Positions 31,255 through 43,508 of a stretch of DNA of 64,000 nt are shown here, in pieces. Position numbers and translations under genes: made by a program. How positions within the stretch are numbered: position 1 is the stretch's first letter; the number at the start of each line of letters is the position of its first letter. The notes under the pieces were generated by a model. It worked only from the letters and a program-made list of their open reading frames with translations, made no database searches and had not been told where the DNA came from. Source of the DNA: Lathyrus oleraceus (lineage: Eukaryota > Streptophyta > Magnoliopsida > Fabales > Fabaceae); NCBI RefSeq assembly GCF_024323335.1, contig NC_066583.1, positions 16,272,665 through 16,336,664 on the forward strand. The letters run 5' to 3'.

Positions 31255-34200
31255 TGAGTTCTGGACCATTGGATGTTGTTTCCAGATTTAATCCCAGAGC
31301 TTGAATGTTATGACTTCATTTAATGCATCCTACCACGCGTTTGACTAATACGTATGGTGAGCGCGCGCTTCCTGGCCATGTGATGATCCACGTCATTTAA
31401 TGAGACAAGATCAGACGCTCCATGATTTTTCTAATTTCTGATTTTCCATTTTATTTTCTTTTATTTCATTTTATTTCAAAAATTCATAACTTCTTCATTT
31501 TAAATCATAAAAATATGGGACCAATTGCAATATTTCTCTTTTTAATTCTAGTTTCTAAAAATGATTTTTAATATTTTTTATGATTCCATTTAATATTTTT
31601 TTGTGAATTTTCTCTTTTCGGATTATTTTTAATTCATTTAAAATACTTTCCAATATTCAAAAATGCCAAAAATATTTTCTTAACATCTTTGAATGATGAT
31701 GAATCTATGAAAAATATTCTCATCAATTTCTTAATTGATTTGAGATTTATTTGAGATTTTAGTTCAATTATTTTATTTTCTTTTCATTTTTAATAGTTTA
31801 AAATTAGTTTCTGTTTTCAAAAAATGATGAATTTTTTTGTCAAACTTTGTTTGACCATGTTGAACTTAGGATGATCCATTTGGACTTTTCCAAGTTGATA
31901 TGAAATGGATTTGAAGTTTGACCTTTATTTGTTTATTTTAATTCAAGTATTATTTTAATTCCAAAAATTACCAAAAATATTTTTATTGTTTCTTGACTTC
32001 TAAGCTTCATCTCACTTCTGTTTACCATTGATTGACTTTGATTCCATTCATGTTTGATCAATGCGTGTTGGTTATGTCATTTGAATTTCAATTATCTACA
32101 TTCCATTTCTTCTTCTTCTTCTTCTTAGTTTTTTCTTTTATGATCAATGAGTTAATGATTGGTGGTTAGCCTTGATATATGAGGGGCTTAACCTTCTTTG
32201 ATCCAAATCAAATTCATCTTGATCAAAGATCAAGTGAATTGCTTTGCATTAGAGATAGGTTGCTTCTTGGTCAAGCAAAAAACCTAAATCCATACAAGAT
32301 CATTCTTCTTTTCTTTTGGCATGGCAAGTTGTAGAAGCTTGGCTTACTAGTCATGGTCTCTAACTTTTGTTTGTTGCCTATAGTTTTATTGACCGGCCTC
32401 AGATAGGTGTGACTACTACATTAGTCCTCTTACGAGTGCTTAACATAACGCTAAATTTCCTTATGACACACTAACACTAACTATTAATTACTAACTTTTA
32501 ATTCAAGCATTTAATTCTTGCAATTTACTTTAATGAAATTTAATTTCTTGCACATTAATTCATTTTCCTTTTCCCTTTTCTCACTTGAGCTCATGTTTAT
32601 GTTAATGCAATTTGCCTTTTGCTCACTTGAGCACAATATTGTGTATATACTATTATGCTTGTTTTATTTTGTTTGTGTGAACCCAATGCAAATGGAGAAA
32701 GGACTTAGATTTTAGGACCTTACCTTTGCTAAATGGAGTTTGAAGAGCAACTAGGCCTCATGCCTTTAGAATGCTAAAAAAAGAAAATTGTCAAAGAGCA
32801 ACTAGGCCTCATGCCTTTAGAATGCTTAATCTTGAAGAAAACTTTGAAAGGATCCTAGTTCTAAACTCACTCTTGTCCATTCGTTCTATTGCATTGTGGA
32901 ACTTTTTAACTTGTGTGTTCTTGTATGCTAGGGATCCTAAACTTGAGCCAATTAGAAGAACCATTTTCATGGACATTTCAAGATAAGAGATACAAAAGCC
33001 AATTGGAAGATTCCTAGGAGCTTGATGGATTATTTGCTTGATTGCTTGAGCTATTTGCTTATTGCTTGTTATATCCAAAGGAATGGAGCAACTTGGATAA
33101 TCTTTATGATCTCAAGAAGGGAACTCCAAATGGTTTTATTTCTCCTCCCTCATCTTTGCATGTTTAGGACCTAGTCATTCTCTTCTCTCCACTCTAACCC
33201 AAGCCAAACCTTTGTGCAAACATTAACATTGTTTTCAAAAATTAGAAACCTAGGCATTATGCCTTTGATTTTTCAAAATATTTTCATAACATTTATTTTG
33301 AATTGAATCCTAAGTCAACTTTGACCTTATTTTGTGAATACTTTTCATTTGTAAATACAACTCACTCAATTGTTTTTGTGGTTCCAATAACCATTTGTGT
33401 TAAAACTTTTCATAAACATTAGTTATTAGGTTTGAGTTATCCTAGAGGTTGATATAATACTCACATATATCCTTAGTGATGGACTATAAGTCTTTCATGC
33501 TTATTATAGGGTTACCCCCTCACTAGCATGTTGAAGCTCTCCTTACATGGTGGATTTTTGGTTCTAGGTTGAGTTTTCTCCCTTGGATAACAAAAGACCT
33601 TAAGGCTTTTGGCCAATCAACTCACCAACTTCTTTTGAGATTTTTACCCCAAACTACGAGGTTTTGATCCTACCTTTTTAAGATGGTACGTAGGCAATGT
33701 GTTTATCCATTCAAACACAAAATTATAAATAACTTGTATATTCTTCTCTCATCTCCCCAATCATGTTTGCACAAATATTTTCACAAATACTAACCTACCA
33801 TACAACATTTGTAAAAAGGGCTCCCTTAGAGTACTAAGGATGTTTTGGGTGCTTAAAACCTTCCCATTGCATAACCAACCCCCTTACCCAGATCTCTGAC
33901 ATTTTTATTAGTTTTTGATTTGATAAAACTTCTCGGTTTTTGTTCGCTTTCTAACCTTTCCTTTGGATAAATAGAAGTGCGCTGGCGACTCGAATTGTAT
34001 GATTTACTTTTGATTTAGTCAATAAATCTAAAGGTAACGAATACCCCGCTACAGTCAAGCAAATAACCAAAAGTCAATACAAGGCCCTTCCCCTTTTTGT
34101 TTGGCATGGGAAGTTTATGGAGCTTGGCTTACTAGTCATGACCTCTAACTTGTGTTCTTTGCCTATATTCTTATTGACCGGCCTCAGATAGGTGTGGCTA

Positions 34201-35255
34201 CAATATTAGTCCACTTACGATTGCTTAACATAGCGTTACATTGTCTTATGACAAGCTAACATAACTCTACTAACCACTAAGTTTAATTTGAGCTTTTAAA
34301 CTCTTGTCATTTACTTTTAATGTCATTTATTTCTTGCTCATTATTCATCTTGATTTTCAGTTTGCTCACTTGAGCACATATTTTATGTTTATGTCATTTT
34401 TCTTTTGCTCATTTGAGCCCATTATTGTATATAGATATATTGCTATTTTGTGTTGTTTTGTGTTTGTTTTGATGTGAACCAAAATGCAAAAGGAGAAAGG
34501 ACTTAGAATTAGGACTCACTCATGCTTAAAGGAGTTCAAGAGTAACTAGGCCTCATGCCTTTAGAATGCAAAATGTGTTGAAGAGCAATTAGGCCTCATG
34601 CCTTTAGAATGCTAAAATTCAAAGTTGACCTCAAAAGGACTTCTCCACAAACTTATTCTTTGTCCATTCCCTTTATTATGTTGTGAGCTTTTTGATGTGT
34701 GCTTTTGTGTGATAGGAACCTCATCTTAAGATTATGAAAAGAGGATCGTTGTCATGAGTAGCCAAGTTTAGAGCCAAGCCAAGTGGAGATCCTAGGACCT
34801 TGAATTCAAATTATTAAGTGCTTGTTTTATGTGATAAATCCAAAGGAAAGGAGCATCTTGAGTCATCTCTATGACTCCAAGAAAAGGAACTCCAAGGGTT
34901 ATCTTTCCCCTCTTATCTTTGTATGCTCTAGGAATAGCCCTTCTCTCTTCCCCCCCCCCCCCCCCCCCTCTCTAACCAAGCCAGAAATAATTTTCAAAAC
35001 TTTGACTTTATTTCAAATTTGAAACCTAGGCCTTACTTAGGCCTTTGAGTTTTCAAAACCATTTTCATAAACACTCATTGTAAATAAACTTTAATCCAAC
35101 TTTGACCTCATTTTGTAAATAAATTTAACTTGTAAATATAACCCATTTCAAGTTGTTTTGTGGTTCCAATGACCACTTGTTGAACTCTTTTCAAAAACAT
35201 TAGTCATAGGTTTGAGTTATCATAGTGGTTGATGTAAATCTCACCTCATCCTTAG
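31255..35255 (+). repeat. 4.0-kb tandem duplication, copy 1
   Basis: The block includes the last 2.8 kb of Ogre A's LTR and the first 1.2 kb of E's interrupted 5' LTR. It is repeated immediately after itself. The lines I compared are identical except for the C-run at 34950-34968 (19 C, against 20 C in copy 2). Confidence 0.95.
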
Positions 35256-38200
35256 TGAGTTCTGGACCATTGGATGTTGTTTCCAGATTTAATCCCAGAG
35301 CTTGAATGTTATGACTTCATTTAATGCATCCTACCACGCGTTTGACTAATACGTATGGTGAGCGCGCGCTTCCTGGCCATGTGATGATCCACGTCATTTA
35401 ATGAGACAAGATCAGACGCTCCATGATTTTTCTAATTTCTGATTTTCCATTTTATTTTCTTTTATTTCATTTTATTTCAAAAATTCATAACTTCTTCATT
35501 TTAAATCATAAAAATATGGGACCAATTGCAATATTTCTCTTTTTAATTCTAGTTTCTAAAAATGATTTTTAATATTTTTTATGATTCCATTTAATATTTT
35601 TTTGTGAATTTTCTCTTTTCGGATTATTTTTAATTCATTTAAAATACTTTCCAATATTCAAAAATGCCAAAAATATTTTCTTAACATCTTTGAATGATGA
35701 TGAATCTATGAAAAATATTCTCATCAATTTCTTAATTGATTTGAGATTTATTTGAGATTTTAGTTCAATTATTTTATTTTCTTTTCATTTTTAATAGTTT
35801 AAAATTAGTTTCTGTTTTCAAAAAATGATGAATTTTTTTGTCAAACTTTGTTTGACCATGTTGAACTTAGGATGATCCATTTGGACTTTTCCAAGTTGAT
35901 ATGAAATGGATTTGAAGTTTGACCTTTATTTGTTTATTTTAATTCAAGTATTATTTTAATTCCAAAAATTACCAAAAATATTTTTATTGTTTCTTGACTT
36001 CTAAGCTTCATCTCACTTCTGTTTACCATTGATTGACTTTGATTCCATTCATGTTTGATCAATGCGTGTTGGTTATGTCATTTGAATTTCAATTATCTAC
36101 ATTCCATTTCTTCTTCTTCTTCTTCTTAGTTTTTTCTTTTATGATCAATGAGTTAATGATTGGTGGTTAGCCTTGATATATGAGGGGCTTAACCTTCTTT
36201 GATCCAAATCAAATTCATCTTGATCAAAGATCAAGTGAATTGCTTTGCATTAGAGATAGGTTGCTTCTTGGTCAAGCAAAAAACCTAAATCCATACAAGA
36301 TCATTCTTCTTTTCTTTTGGCATGGCAAGTTGTAGAAGCTTGGCTTACTAGTCATGGTCTCTAACTTTTGTTTGTTGCCTATAGTTTTATTGACCGGCCT
36401 CAGATAGGTGTGACTACTACATTAGTCCTCTTACGAGTGCTTAACATAACGCTAAATTTCCTTATGACACACTAACACTAACTATTAATTACTAACTTTT
36501 AATTCAAGCATTTAATTCTTGCAATTTACTTTAATGAAATTTAATTTCTTGCACATTAATTCATTTTCCTTTTCCCTTTTCTCACTTGAGCTCATGTTTA
36601 TGTTAATGCAATTTGCCTTTTGCTCACTTGAGCACAATATTGTGTATATACTATTATGCTTGTTTTATTTTGTTTGTGTGAACCCAATGCAAATGGAGAA
36701 AGGACTTAGATTTTAGGACCTTACCTTTGCTAAATGGAGTTTGAAGAGCAACTAGGCCTCATGCCTTTAGAATGCTAAAAAAAGAAAATTGTCAAAGAGC
36801 AACTAGGCCTCATGCCTTTAGAATGCTTAATCTTGAAGAAAACTTTGAAAGGATCCTAGTTCTAAACTCACTCTTGTCCATTCGTTCTATTGCATTGTGG
36901 AACTTTTTAACTTGTGTGTTCTTGTATGCTAGGGATCCTAAACTTGAGCCAATTAGAAGAACCATTTTCATGGACATTTCAAGATAAGAGATACAAAAGC
37001 CAATTGGAAGATTCCTAGGAGCTTGATGGATTATTTGCTTGATTGCTTGAGCTATTTGCTTATTGCTTGTTATATCCAAAGGAATGGAGCAACTTGGATA
37101 ATCTTTATGATCTCAAGAAGGGAACTCCAAATGGTTTTATTTCTCCTCCCTCATCTTTGCATGTTTAGGACCTAGTCATTCTCTTCTCTCCACTCTAACC
37201 CAAGCCAAACCTTTGTGCAAACATTAACATTGTTTTCAAAAATTAGAAACCTAGGCATTATGCCTTTGATTTTTCAAAATATTTTCATAACATTTATTTT
37301 GAATTGAATCCTAAGTCAACTTTGACCTTATTTTGTGAATACTTTTCATTTGTAAATACAACTCACTCAATTGTTTTTGTGGTTCCAATAACCATTTGTG
37401 TTAAAACTTTTCATAAACATTAGTTATTAGGTTTGAGTTATCCTAGAGGTTGATATAATACTCACATATATCCTTAGTGATGGACTATAAGTCTTTCATG
37501 CTTATTATAGGGTTACCCCCTCACTAGCATGTTGAAGCTCTCCTTACATGGTGGATTTTTGGTTCTAGGTTGAGTTTTCTCCCTTGGATAACAAAAGACC
37601 TTAAGGCTTTTGGCCAATCAACTCACCAACTTCTTTTGAGATTTTTACCCCAAACTACGAGGTTTTGATCCTACCTTTTTAAGATGGTACGTAGGCAATG
37701 TGTTTATCCATTCAAACACAAAATTATAAATAACTTGTATATTCTTCTCTCATCTCCCCAATCATGTTTGCACAAATATTTTCACAAATACTAACCTACC
37801 ATACAACATTTGTAAAAAGGGCTCCCTTAGAGTACTAAGGATGTTTTGGGTGCTTAAAACCTTCCCATTGCATAACCAACCCCCTTACCCAGATCTCTGA
37901 CATTTTTATTAGTTTTTGATTTGATAAAACTTCTCGGTTTTTGTTCGCTTTCTAACCTTTCCTTTGGATAAATAGAAGTGCGCTGGCGACTCGAATTGTA
38001 TGATTTACTTTTGATTTAGTCAATAAATCTAAAGGTAACGAATACCCCGCTACAGTCAAGCAAATAACCAAAAGTCAATACAAGGCCCTTCCCCTTTTTG
38101 TTTGGCATGGGAAGTTTATGGAGCTTGGCTTACTAGTCATGACCTCTAACTTGTGTTCTTTGCCTATATTCTTATTGACCGGCCTCAGATAGGTGTGGCT

Positions 38201-39782
38201 ACAATATTAGTCCACTTACGATTGCTTAACATAGCGTTACATTGTCTTATGACAAGCTAACATAACTCTACTAACCACTAAGTTTAATTTGAGCTTTTAA
38301 ACTCTTGTCATTTACTTTTAATGTCATTTATTTCTTGCTCATTATTCATCTTGATTTTCAGTTTGCTCACTTGAGCACATATTTTATGTTTATGTCATTT
38401 TTCTTTTGCTCATTTGAGCCCATTATTGTATATAGATATATTGCTATTTTGTGTTGTTTTGTGTTTGTTTTGATGTGAACCAAAATGCAAAAGGAGAAAG
38501 GACTTAGAATTAGGACTCACTCATGCTTAAAGGAGTTCAAGAGTAACTAGGCCTCATGCCTTTAGAATGCAAAATGTGTTGAAGAGCAATTAGGCCTCAT
38601 GCCTTTAGAATGCTAAAATTCAAAGTTGACCTCAAAAGGACTTCTCCACAAACTTATTCTTTGTCCATTCCCTTTATTATGTTGTGAGCTTTTTGATGTG
38701 TGCTTTTGTGTGATAGGAACCTCATCTTAAGATTATGAAAAGAGGATCGTTGTCATGAGTAGCCAAGTTTAGAGCCAAGCCAAGTGGAGATCCTAGGACC
38801 TTGAATTCAAATTATTAAGTGCTTGTTTTATGTGATAAATCCAAAGGAAAGGAGCATCTTGAGTCATCTCTATGACTCCAAGAAAAGGAACTCCAAGGGT
38901 TATCTTTCCCCTCTTATCTTTGTATGCTCTAGGAATAGCCCTTCTCTCTTCCCCCCCCCCCCCCCCCCCCTCTCTAACCAAGCCAGAAATAATTTTCAAA
39001 ACTTTGACTTTATTTCAAATTTGAAACCTAGGCCTTACTTAGGCCTTTGAGTTTTCAAAACCATTTTCATAAACACTCATTGTAAATAAACTTTAATCCA
39101 ACTTTGACCTCATTTTGTAAATAAATTTAACTTGTAAATATAACCCATTTCAAGTTGTTTTGTGGTTCCAATGACCACTTGTTGAACTCTTTTCAAAAAC
39201 ATTAGTCATAGGTTTGAGTTATCATAGTGGTTGATGTAAATCTCACCTCATCCTTAGTGTTGGATTATAAGCCTTCCATGCTTGTTATAGGGTTAACCCC
39301 TCACTAGCATGTTGAAGCCTTCCTCACATGGTGGTTTGTTGGTTTAGGTTGAGTTTTCTCCTTTTGATAACAAAAGACCTTAATGCTTTTGATAAAAATC
39401 AATTCACCAATCTTTGAGATTTCTACCATGAACAGCGAGGTTTTGATCCTCCTTTGTGATGGTACGTAGGCAATGGGTTCATCCATTCAAACAACAAAAT
39501 TTGTAAATATAATCTATTCTCTTCTCATCCCTCCAATCTTTTGAACAAATCTTTTCACAAATACATACGTACAATACATATTTGCAAAAAGGGTTTCCTT
39601 AGAGTACTAAGGATGTTTTGGGTGCGTAAAACCTTCCCATTTTATAACCAACCCCTTTACCTAGATCTCTAACATTTTTACTAGTTTTTGATATGAAAAA
39701 TGTCTTACATGGATTTTGTTTGCTTTTTAGCCTTTCCTTTGGATAAATAAAAGTGCGGTGGCGACTCGAATTGTATGTTGAC
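34054..39782 (+). repeat. 5' LTR of Ogre E, split by the duplication and truncated at its end
   Basis: 34054-35257 and 38055-39782 match 56973-58680 of the 3' LTR; the part between is the second copy of A's LTR end. The start of this LTR lies left of the window, beyond A. The last ~45 bases of the LTR, after GTATGTTGAC, are missing. Paired GCTCACTTGAGC-type inverted repeats and TAGGCCTCATGCCT repeats are visible. Confidence 0.85.
35256..39257 (+). repeat. 4.0-kb tandem duplication, copy 2
   Basis: The offset is 4001 bases up to the C-run and 4002 after it. The join between copies (CCTTAGTG then AGTTCTGGACC) shares only TG between the two parent sequences. The A LTR end to E LTR junction therefore appears twice, at 34053/34054 and 38054/38055. 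Confidence 0.95.
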
Positions 39783-41109
39783 AAAATGGATGCGCCAGTC
39801 TAACTGCCGCGTGCTTCATGAAAGATGGTTATTTCGGTAAATATTTTGAAACAATGGTTATTTTAGCATTTTAATTGAAAAAATAGGTTATTTTAAAAAA
39901 AAATCATAAATAAGAGTTTGAATTCGTTGACACCATTTATAAGTCTAAAAGACTTATATTAAATCTTAATGGTTGATTGAATCAGACGGTCATATTAAAT
40001 ATATGAAATAAAAAAATAAAAAAATATTTTTTCTTAAAAAATATGCTACTGATTTATTCATATTAAATGTTAAGATTTGGCGTAAGACTTTTAAATTTAT
40101 CTCTAGTATTTATAGATCTGACTCATTAAAAAATTATAATAGATTTAATGCTATTTTTATTAAATTATACCATGTCATTATCGAATTTTAAATTTGGCCA
40201 ACATAACAAATTCTCTTTTTGAAGTCAAATGGCCACGAATAAAAAATAACTAAATTAAACGTTAATGTAATTGGCTGTTTTTGAAAAAGACAATGCATAC
40301 TATATTTTAGGGAAAGGTTTACAGGATTTATTGCATTTGTAATGACACAAGAAATTTGTAGAAGGAGGGAAGTATAATGTTCTATTTTGAAACTAGAAAT
40401 GGAGTAAGAATCGATGATAACTGTCGCGGTTGAAAAAATTACAGAGTCGTCACTATTCTTTATTCGTTTCTAAGGAACGAGGATATAATAATTGTAGCAG
40501 AAAATTCATGATCATCAAGCTATTGACAAGCTAGAGATCAATTAACAAGAGTCGCCATCGCATTTTTATTGTTTCCAAGGGAAAAGGGAAAAATTACGAA
40601 CAAAACCTAATGTGTAAGAAATTTTCAAATAAAAACTAATAAAAGTCAGAGATCCCAGGTAAGGGGGTTGGTTACACAGAGGGACGGTGTTAGCACCCAA
40701 AGTGTCCTAGGTACTCCTAGGGAGCCCTTTTTGTGTGGATATGTATTTTGTACAAAGTGATATTTACAAACAAATAGAATGGGGGGATGAGAAAAAAGAA
40801 TTCATTAATTATATATTTGTGTTTGACAAGACCTTCGGTCTTGTGCCTACGTACCAACATAAAAATGAGGGATCAAAACCTCGTAGTTTGTGCTATAAAT
40901 GTCAAAATGAGTTTGTTGATTTTAACAAAATTAGGTTTGAAAGGCACAAAGGCCTAAAATGATTTGAATGAGTTAGTTCTTTTTTGGCTTTTTGAAAGTT
41001 TAAGTCAAGTATGGTTAAGTTTATTTACAAGTTTGATTTAGGAAAAGAAGTTTGAAAATGCAATGGCATAAGACCAAAGTTTCTATCTTTTTGTAAAAGT
41101 GGTCAAAGT
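39779..41109. other. 1.3-kb patch related to 59999-61324, replacing LTR end and PBS of Ogre E
   Basis: The patch carries the same two-part structure as the sequence at the right of the window: AT-rich noncoding DNA with a broken hairpin (39790-39812), then the end of a minus-strand Ogre-like LTR (from 40422). By eye the two are about 95% alike. The left join shares TGAC and the right join about two bases with the parent sequences, and no target-site duplication is seen. E's PBS and the first ~300 bases of its 5' UTR are gone. Confidence 0.8.
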
Positions 41110-41720
41110 GGGATTAGTAATGTCACACGAGTAGTCGTGGTTAGGCATTACTCTTTCCAATATGAACCCTAGAAATCAAGGACCTTAGATACCTAGCCCG
41201 TCTTGGCCTATTTTAGGACGTAGTGCGAAGGTCGTTCAAGTGTAAGACTTGATGTGATTGTTACGCGATACTACACTCATAAAAGTCTCTCTCGAGAATA
41301 TTTTTGGAGGATGAGTAGCCGTTTTATCCGATAATATCCGAAAGATGGGATGATGACTATGGGAACCTTTTAGAACATGATTGTCAGGTTTAACCGTAGT
41401 ACACTCCCGTTGGGTGATTCTTAACCGAGACTTCATGCTCGTGACTCACAATAAACCCGTGATTCGCGATAGATCCATTATTGTATATCCTCAAAATCAA
41501 TGGATCTTGGGTGTTGATATGATGTAAAATCTAATCCACCAAGATAGATGATTGATATTGATGATGACTTGAGCCATCCCGTCACCTTTGTGTGGTGTGA
41601 CTTTCTTGATTCTTGAATGTGTTTGTTGCATCCATGTATCCATGAATTCATCTGCATTCATGTCATCGACAATAAGATTTTTGTAAGGAACTTAAAAGGT
41701 CTATTTGCAAATTTTCAGAC
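41110..41720 (+). other. 5' UTR of Ogre E (3' part)
   Basis: It matches the reverse complement of 17240-17855 in Ogre B, including ATGTCACACGAGTAGTCG and the ATTGTTACGCGATACTACAC stretch. It ends at the ORF1 start codon. No gene is seen in it. Confidence 0.75.
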
Positions 41721-43172
41721 ATGGATAAGCAAAGAAGGAATACAAATAAGTACATTTTCAGACAACCCGACTTGAGAGAGTTAAGGCGTCTGACATCTTA
41801 TGTATTAGAGCCCTTGGAGTTCAAAGCTCGCCATGGGAAGCTTCTAGTTATTCTCTCTACCAAGGTGGATGAGGGTCTGATGAGTGTGTTGGTGCAGTTC
41901 TACGATCCTCTGTATTGGTGCTTTACTTTTCTGAATTTCCAGCTTTCTCCTATATTGGAGGAGTACGCTTATCATGTGGGTATACCTATTCTTGACCGAT
42001 TGCCGTTCAATGGTTTGGAGAAGATGCCGTCTTCCCAAGAGATTGCTGACATGCTTCATGTGGAGGTATCCGACATTGTTGCCAATATGACTACCAATGG
42101 TGGAATTCAAGGTCTCCTATCTGATTTTTTGATTGCCAAAGCTACCTTGTTTAGGAAGGCCATGAGTAAGGAAGCTTTTGAAGCCATATTTGTACTCCTC
42201 ATCTATGGACTAATGTTATTTCCCAACATCGACAACTTCGTGGACGTGAACGCTATTAGGATTTTCTCTTCTCTTAATCCCGTTCAGACTCTGTTGGGTG
42301 ACACTTATTTCTCTTTGCATATGAGGAATGCAAAGGGTGGTGGTTCTATCGTATGTTGTCTGCCTCTATTGTACAAGTGGTTTATATCGCACTTGCCTCA
42401 GGCGCTTGCCTTCAAGGAGAACAAGAGATGTCTACGGTGGTTCACGGGACTTATGTCTCTCACTAATGATGATATCTCTTGGTATAATCGTGTTTATGAT
42501 GGTGTTAAGATTATTGACTCTTGTGGTGAGTTCTCCAATGTACCTCTTCTTGGTACATGTGGTGGAATTAACTACAACCCTGCTTTGGCTCGCTGTTAGC
42601 TTGGGTTCCCCTTAAAGGATAAACCTAACAACATTTCGTTGGAAGGCTTATTCTTTCAAGAGGGTAAAGATCCCCAAAACCTGAAGGATAGGATGGTCCG
42701 TGCGTGGCGCAAGGTTCATAGGAAAGGGAGGAATGAGCTTGGTCCAAGGAAATGTGTTGCTTTGGAGCCTTACACCTCTTGGGTAAGGAAGAGAGCCCTC
42801 GAGTACCGCATGCCGTATGAGTATCTGGGACCTACCCCTATGGTTATGGTTGGGCCTTCAACCCTCCTTAATCAAGGAGTAGAGGAGTTGAGAGACGAAG
42901 ACTGTTTGCGTGCTTGGGTTCGTGAGTGTGATGAGCTTCTTCAGCAGCTCAAGGATAAGGATGCAATGATCGAGTTTCTAGAGCATCAGGTTATTGATGA
43001 ACCCGGTGATGTGGTTAATTCTCTCCTACCTCACTCGTCTAGGTTTTGGAAGAAGAGATATGATCAGCTCGCCAAAGAGAAGGCCGACATGGAAGCAGCT
43101 TATGAGAGAGAGGTGAAGAAGCTTCGTGCGACGTATCCTCCGATCTCGAAGGCTGTAGACCACTGCTTCTAG
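41721..43172 (+). pseudogene. Ogre E ORF1, one in-frame stop
   Basis: It is the same length as the intact ORF1 of B (1452 bp) and is clearly similar along all of it. A single TAG at 42597-42599 interrupts it at codon 293, where B has His in RRHLGF; the codon just before it is also changed (CGT to TGT). The frame resumes without any shift and ends DHCF, like B. The product, if made, would lack the charged C-terminal coiled-coil region. Function is unknown; it is the Ogre-specific protein encoded upstream of gag. Confidence 0.88.
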
Positions 43173-43508
43173 GGATCCATAGGATGTTTATTCTCCTTTT
43201 CTCTTGTATTGTATTTGGTTACCGGGACTGTACTACTTCTTGGGTATAAAAAGTTTCCAAATATTATATTGCTATGAGTATTCCACATATGTCTCAAAAA
43301 ATTTCAATATTTTCAAAACATTTGCAAATAGATCCTTATAAAGTTCCTCCGATAAAAAACAAAAGCATATGCACGAGCATTGCATGCATCATATGCGTAT
43401 GCAGGTTTTGGTTCCGAGCTCTTGACACAATGGTCTAACTCTTTGCTCTTCATTTATTTTGAAGACAAGCTGACGCATTCATACCGCACTTGCGCAAACG
43501 TCAAAGCA
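43173..43508 (+). other. ORF1-gag spacer of Ogre E
   Basis: The first 140 bases match the region after ORF1 in B up to B's deletion join. The gag frame is open from about 43380, but the better start is the ATG at 43509 (MAEQLENEKRE). No other gene is seen. Confidence 0.6.

Larger units (their letters stand above)
22996..34053 (+). mobile_element. Ogre 'A': 3' half of a plus-strand Ogre element
   Basis: It starts inside RT at the B insertion point and runs through both RNase H domains, integrase, a 3.7-kb repeat-rich 3' UTR and a 4.9-kb 3' LTR. Its 5' half should lie beyond the left window edge, beyond B. After its LTR the sequence GTCAAGCAAATAACC continues as another Ogre LTR (matches 56973 onward), so A is inserted in the 5' LTR of Ogre E. 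Confidence 0.92.
29151..34053 (+). repeat. 3' LTR of Ogre A, complete (4903 bp)
   Basis: It runs from TGTAAGACCC to CCCCGCTACA. It carries a weak TATA box (TACAAATAA near 30672), a 12-bp palindrome 63 bp upstream of it (30597-30608), two 18-bp and one 22-bp perfect palindromes (31051-31244), and a 51-bp duplication around TAGGCCTCATGCCT (32744-32827). Its last 2.8 kb lies within the 4-kb tandem duplication. Confidence 0.93.

Noticed and set aside
32518..33078. Short open frames that recur exactly at 36519-37079
   Set aside because: They repeat because of the 4-kb tandem duplication; they lie in LTR sequence and resemble no protein.
34950..34968. C-run as a biological signal such as an i-motif
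   Set aside because: It is present once in the original LTR and repeated by the duplication; the matching place in E's 3' LTR (57870) has only a short C-run, so it is likely simple slippage.
40735..40962. Small frame (DKTFGLVPTYQHKNEGSKPR) conserved at 60995-61177
   Set aside because: Both copies lie in the duplicated LTR piece, and the same stretch in B's LTR is not open, so this is shared noncoding sequence.
39779..41109. Patch as a simple transposon insertion
   Set aside because: No target-site duplication or terminal repeats are seen, and part of E is missing at the join.
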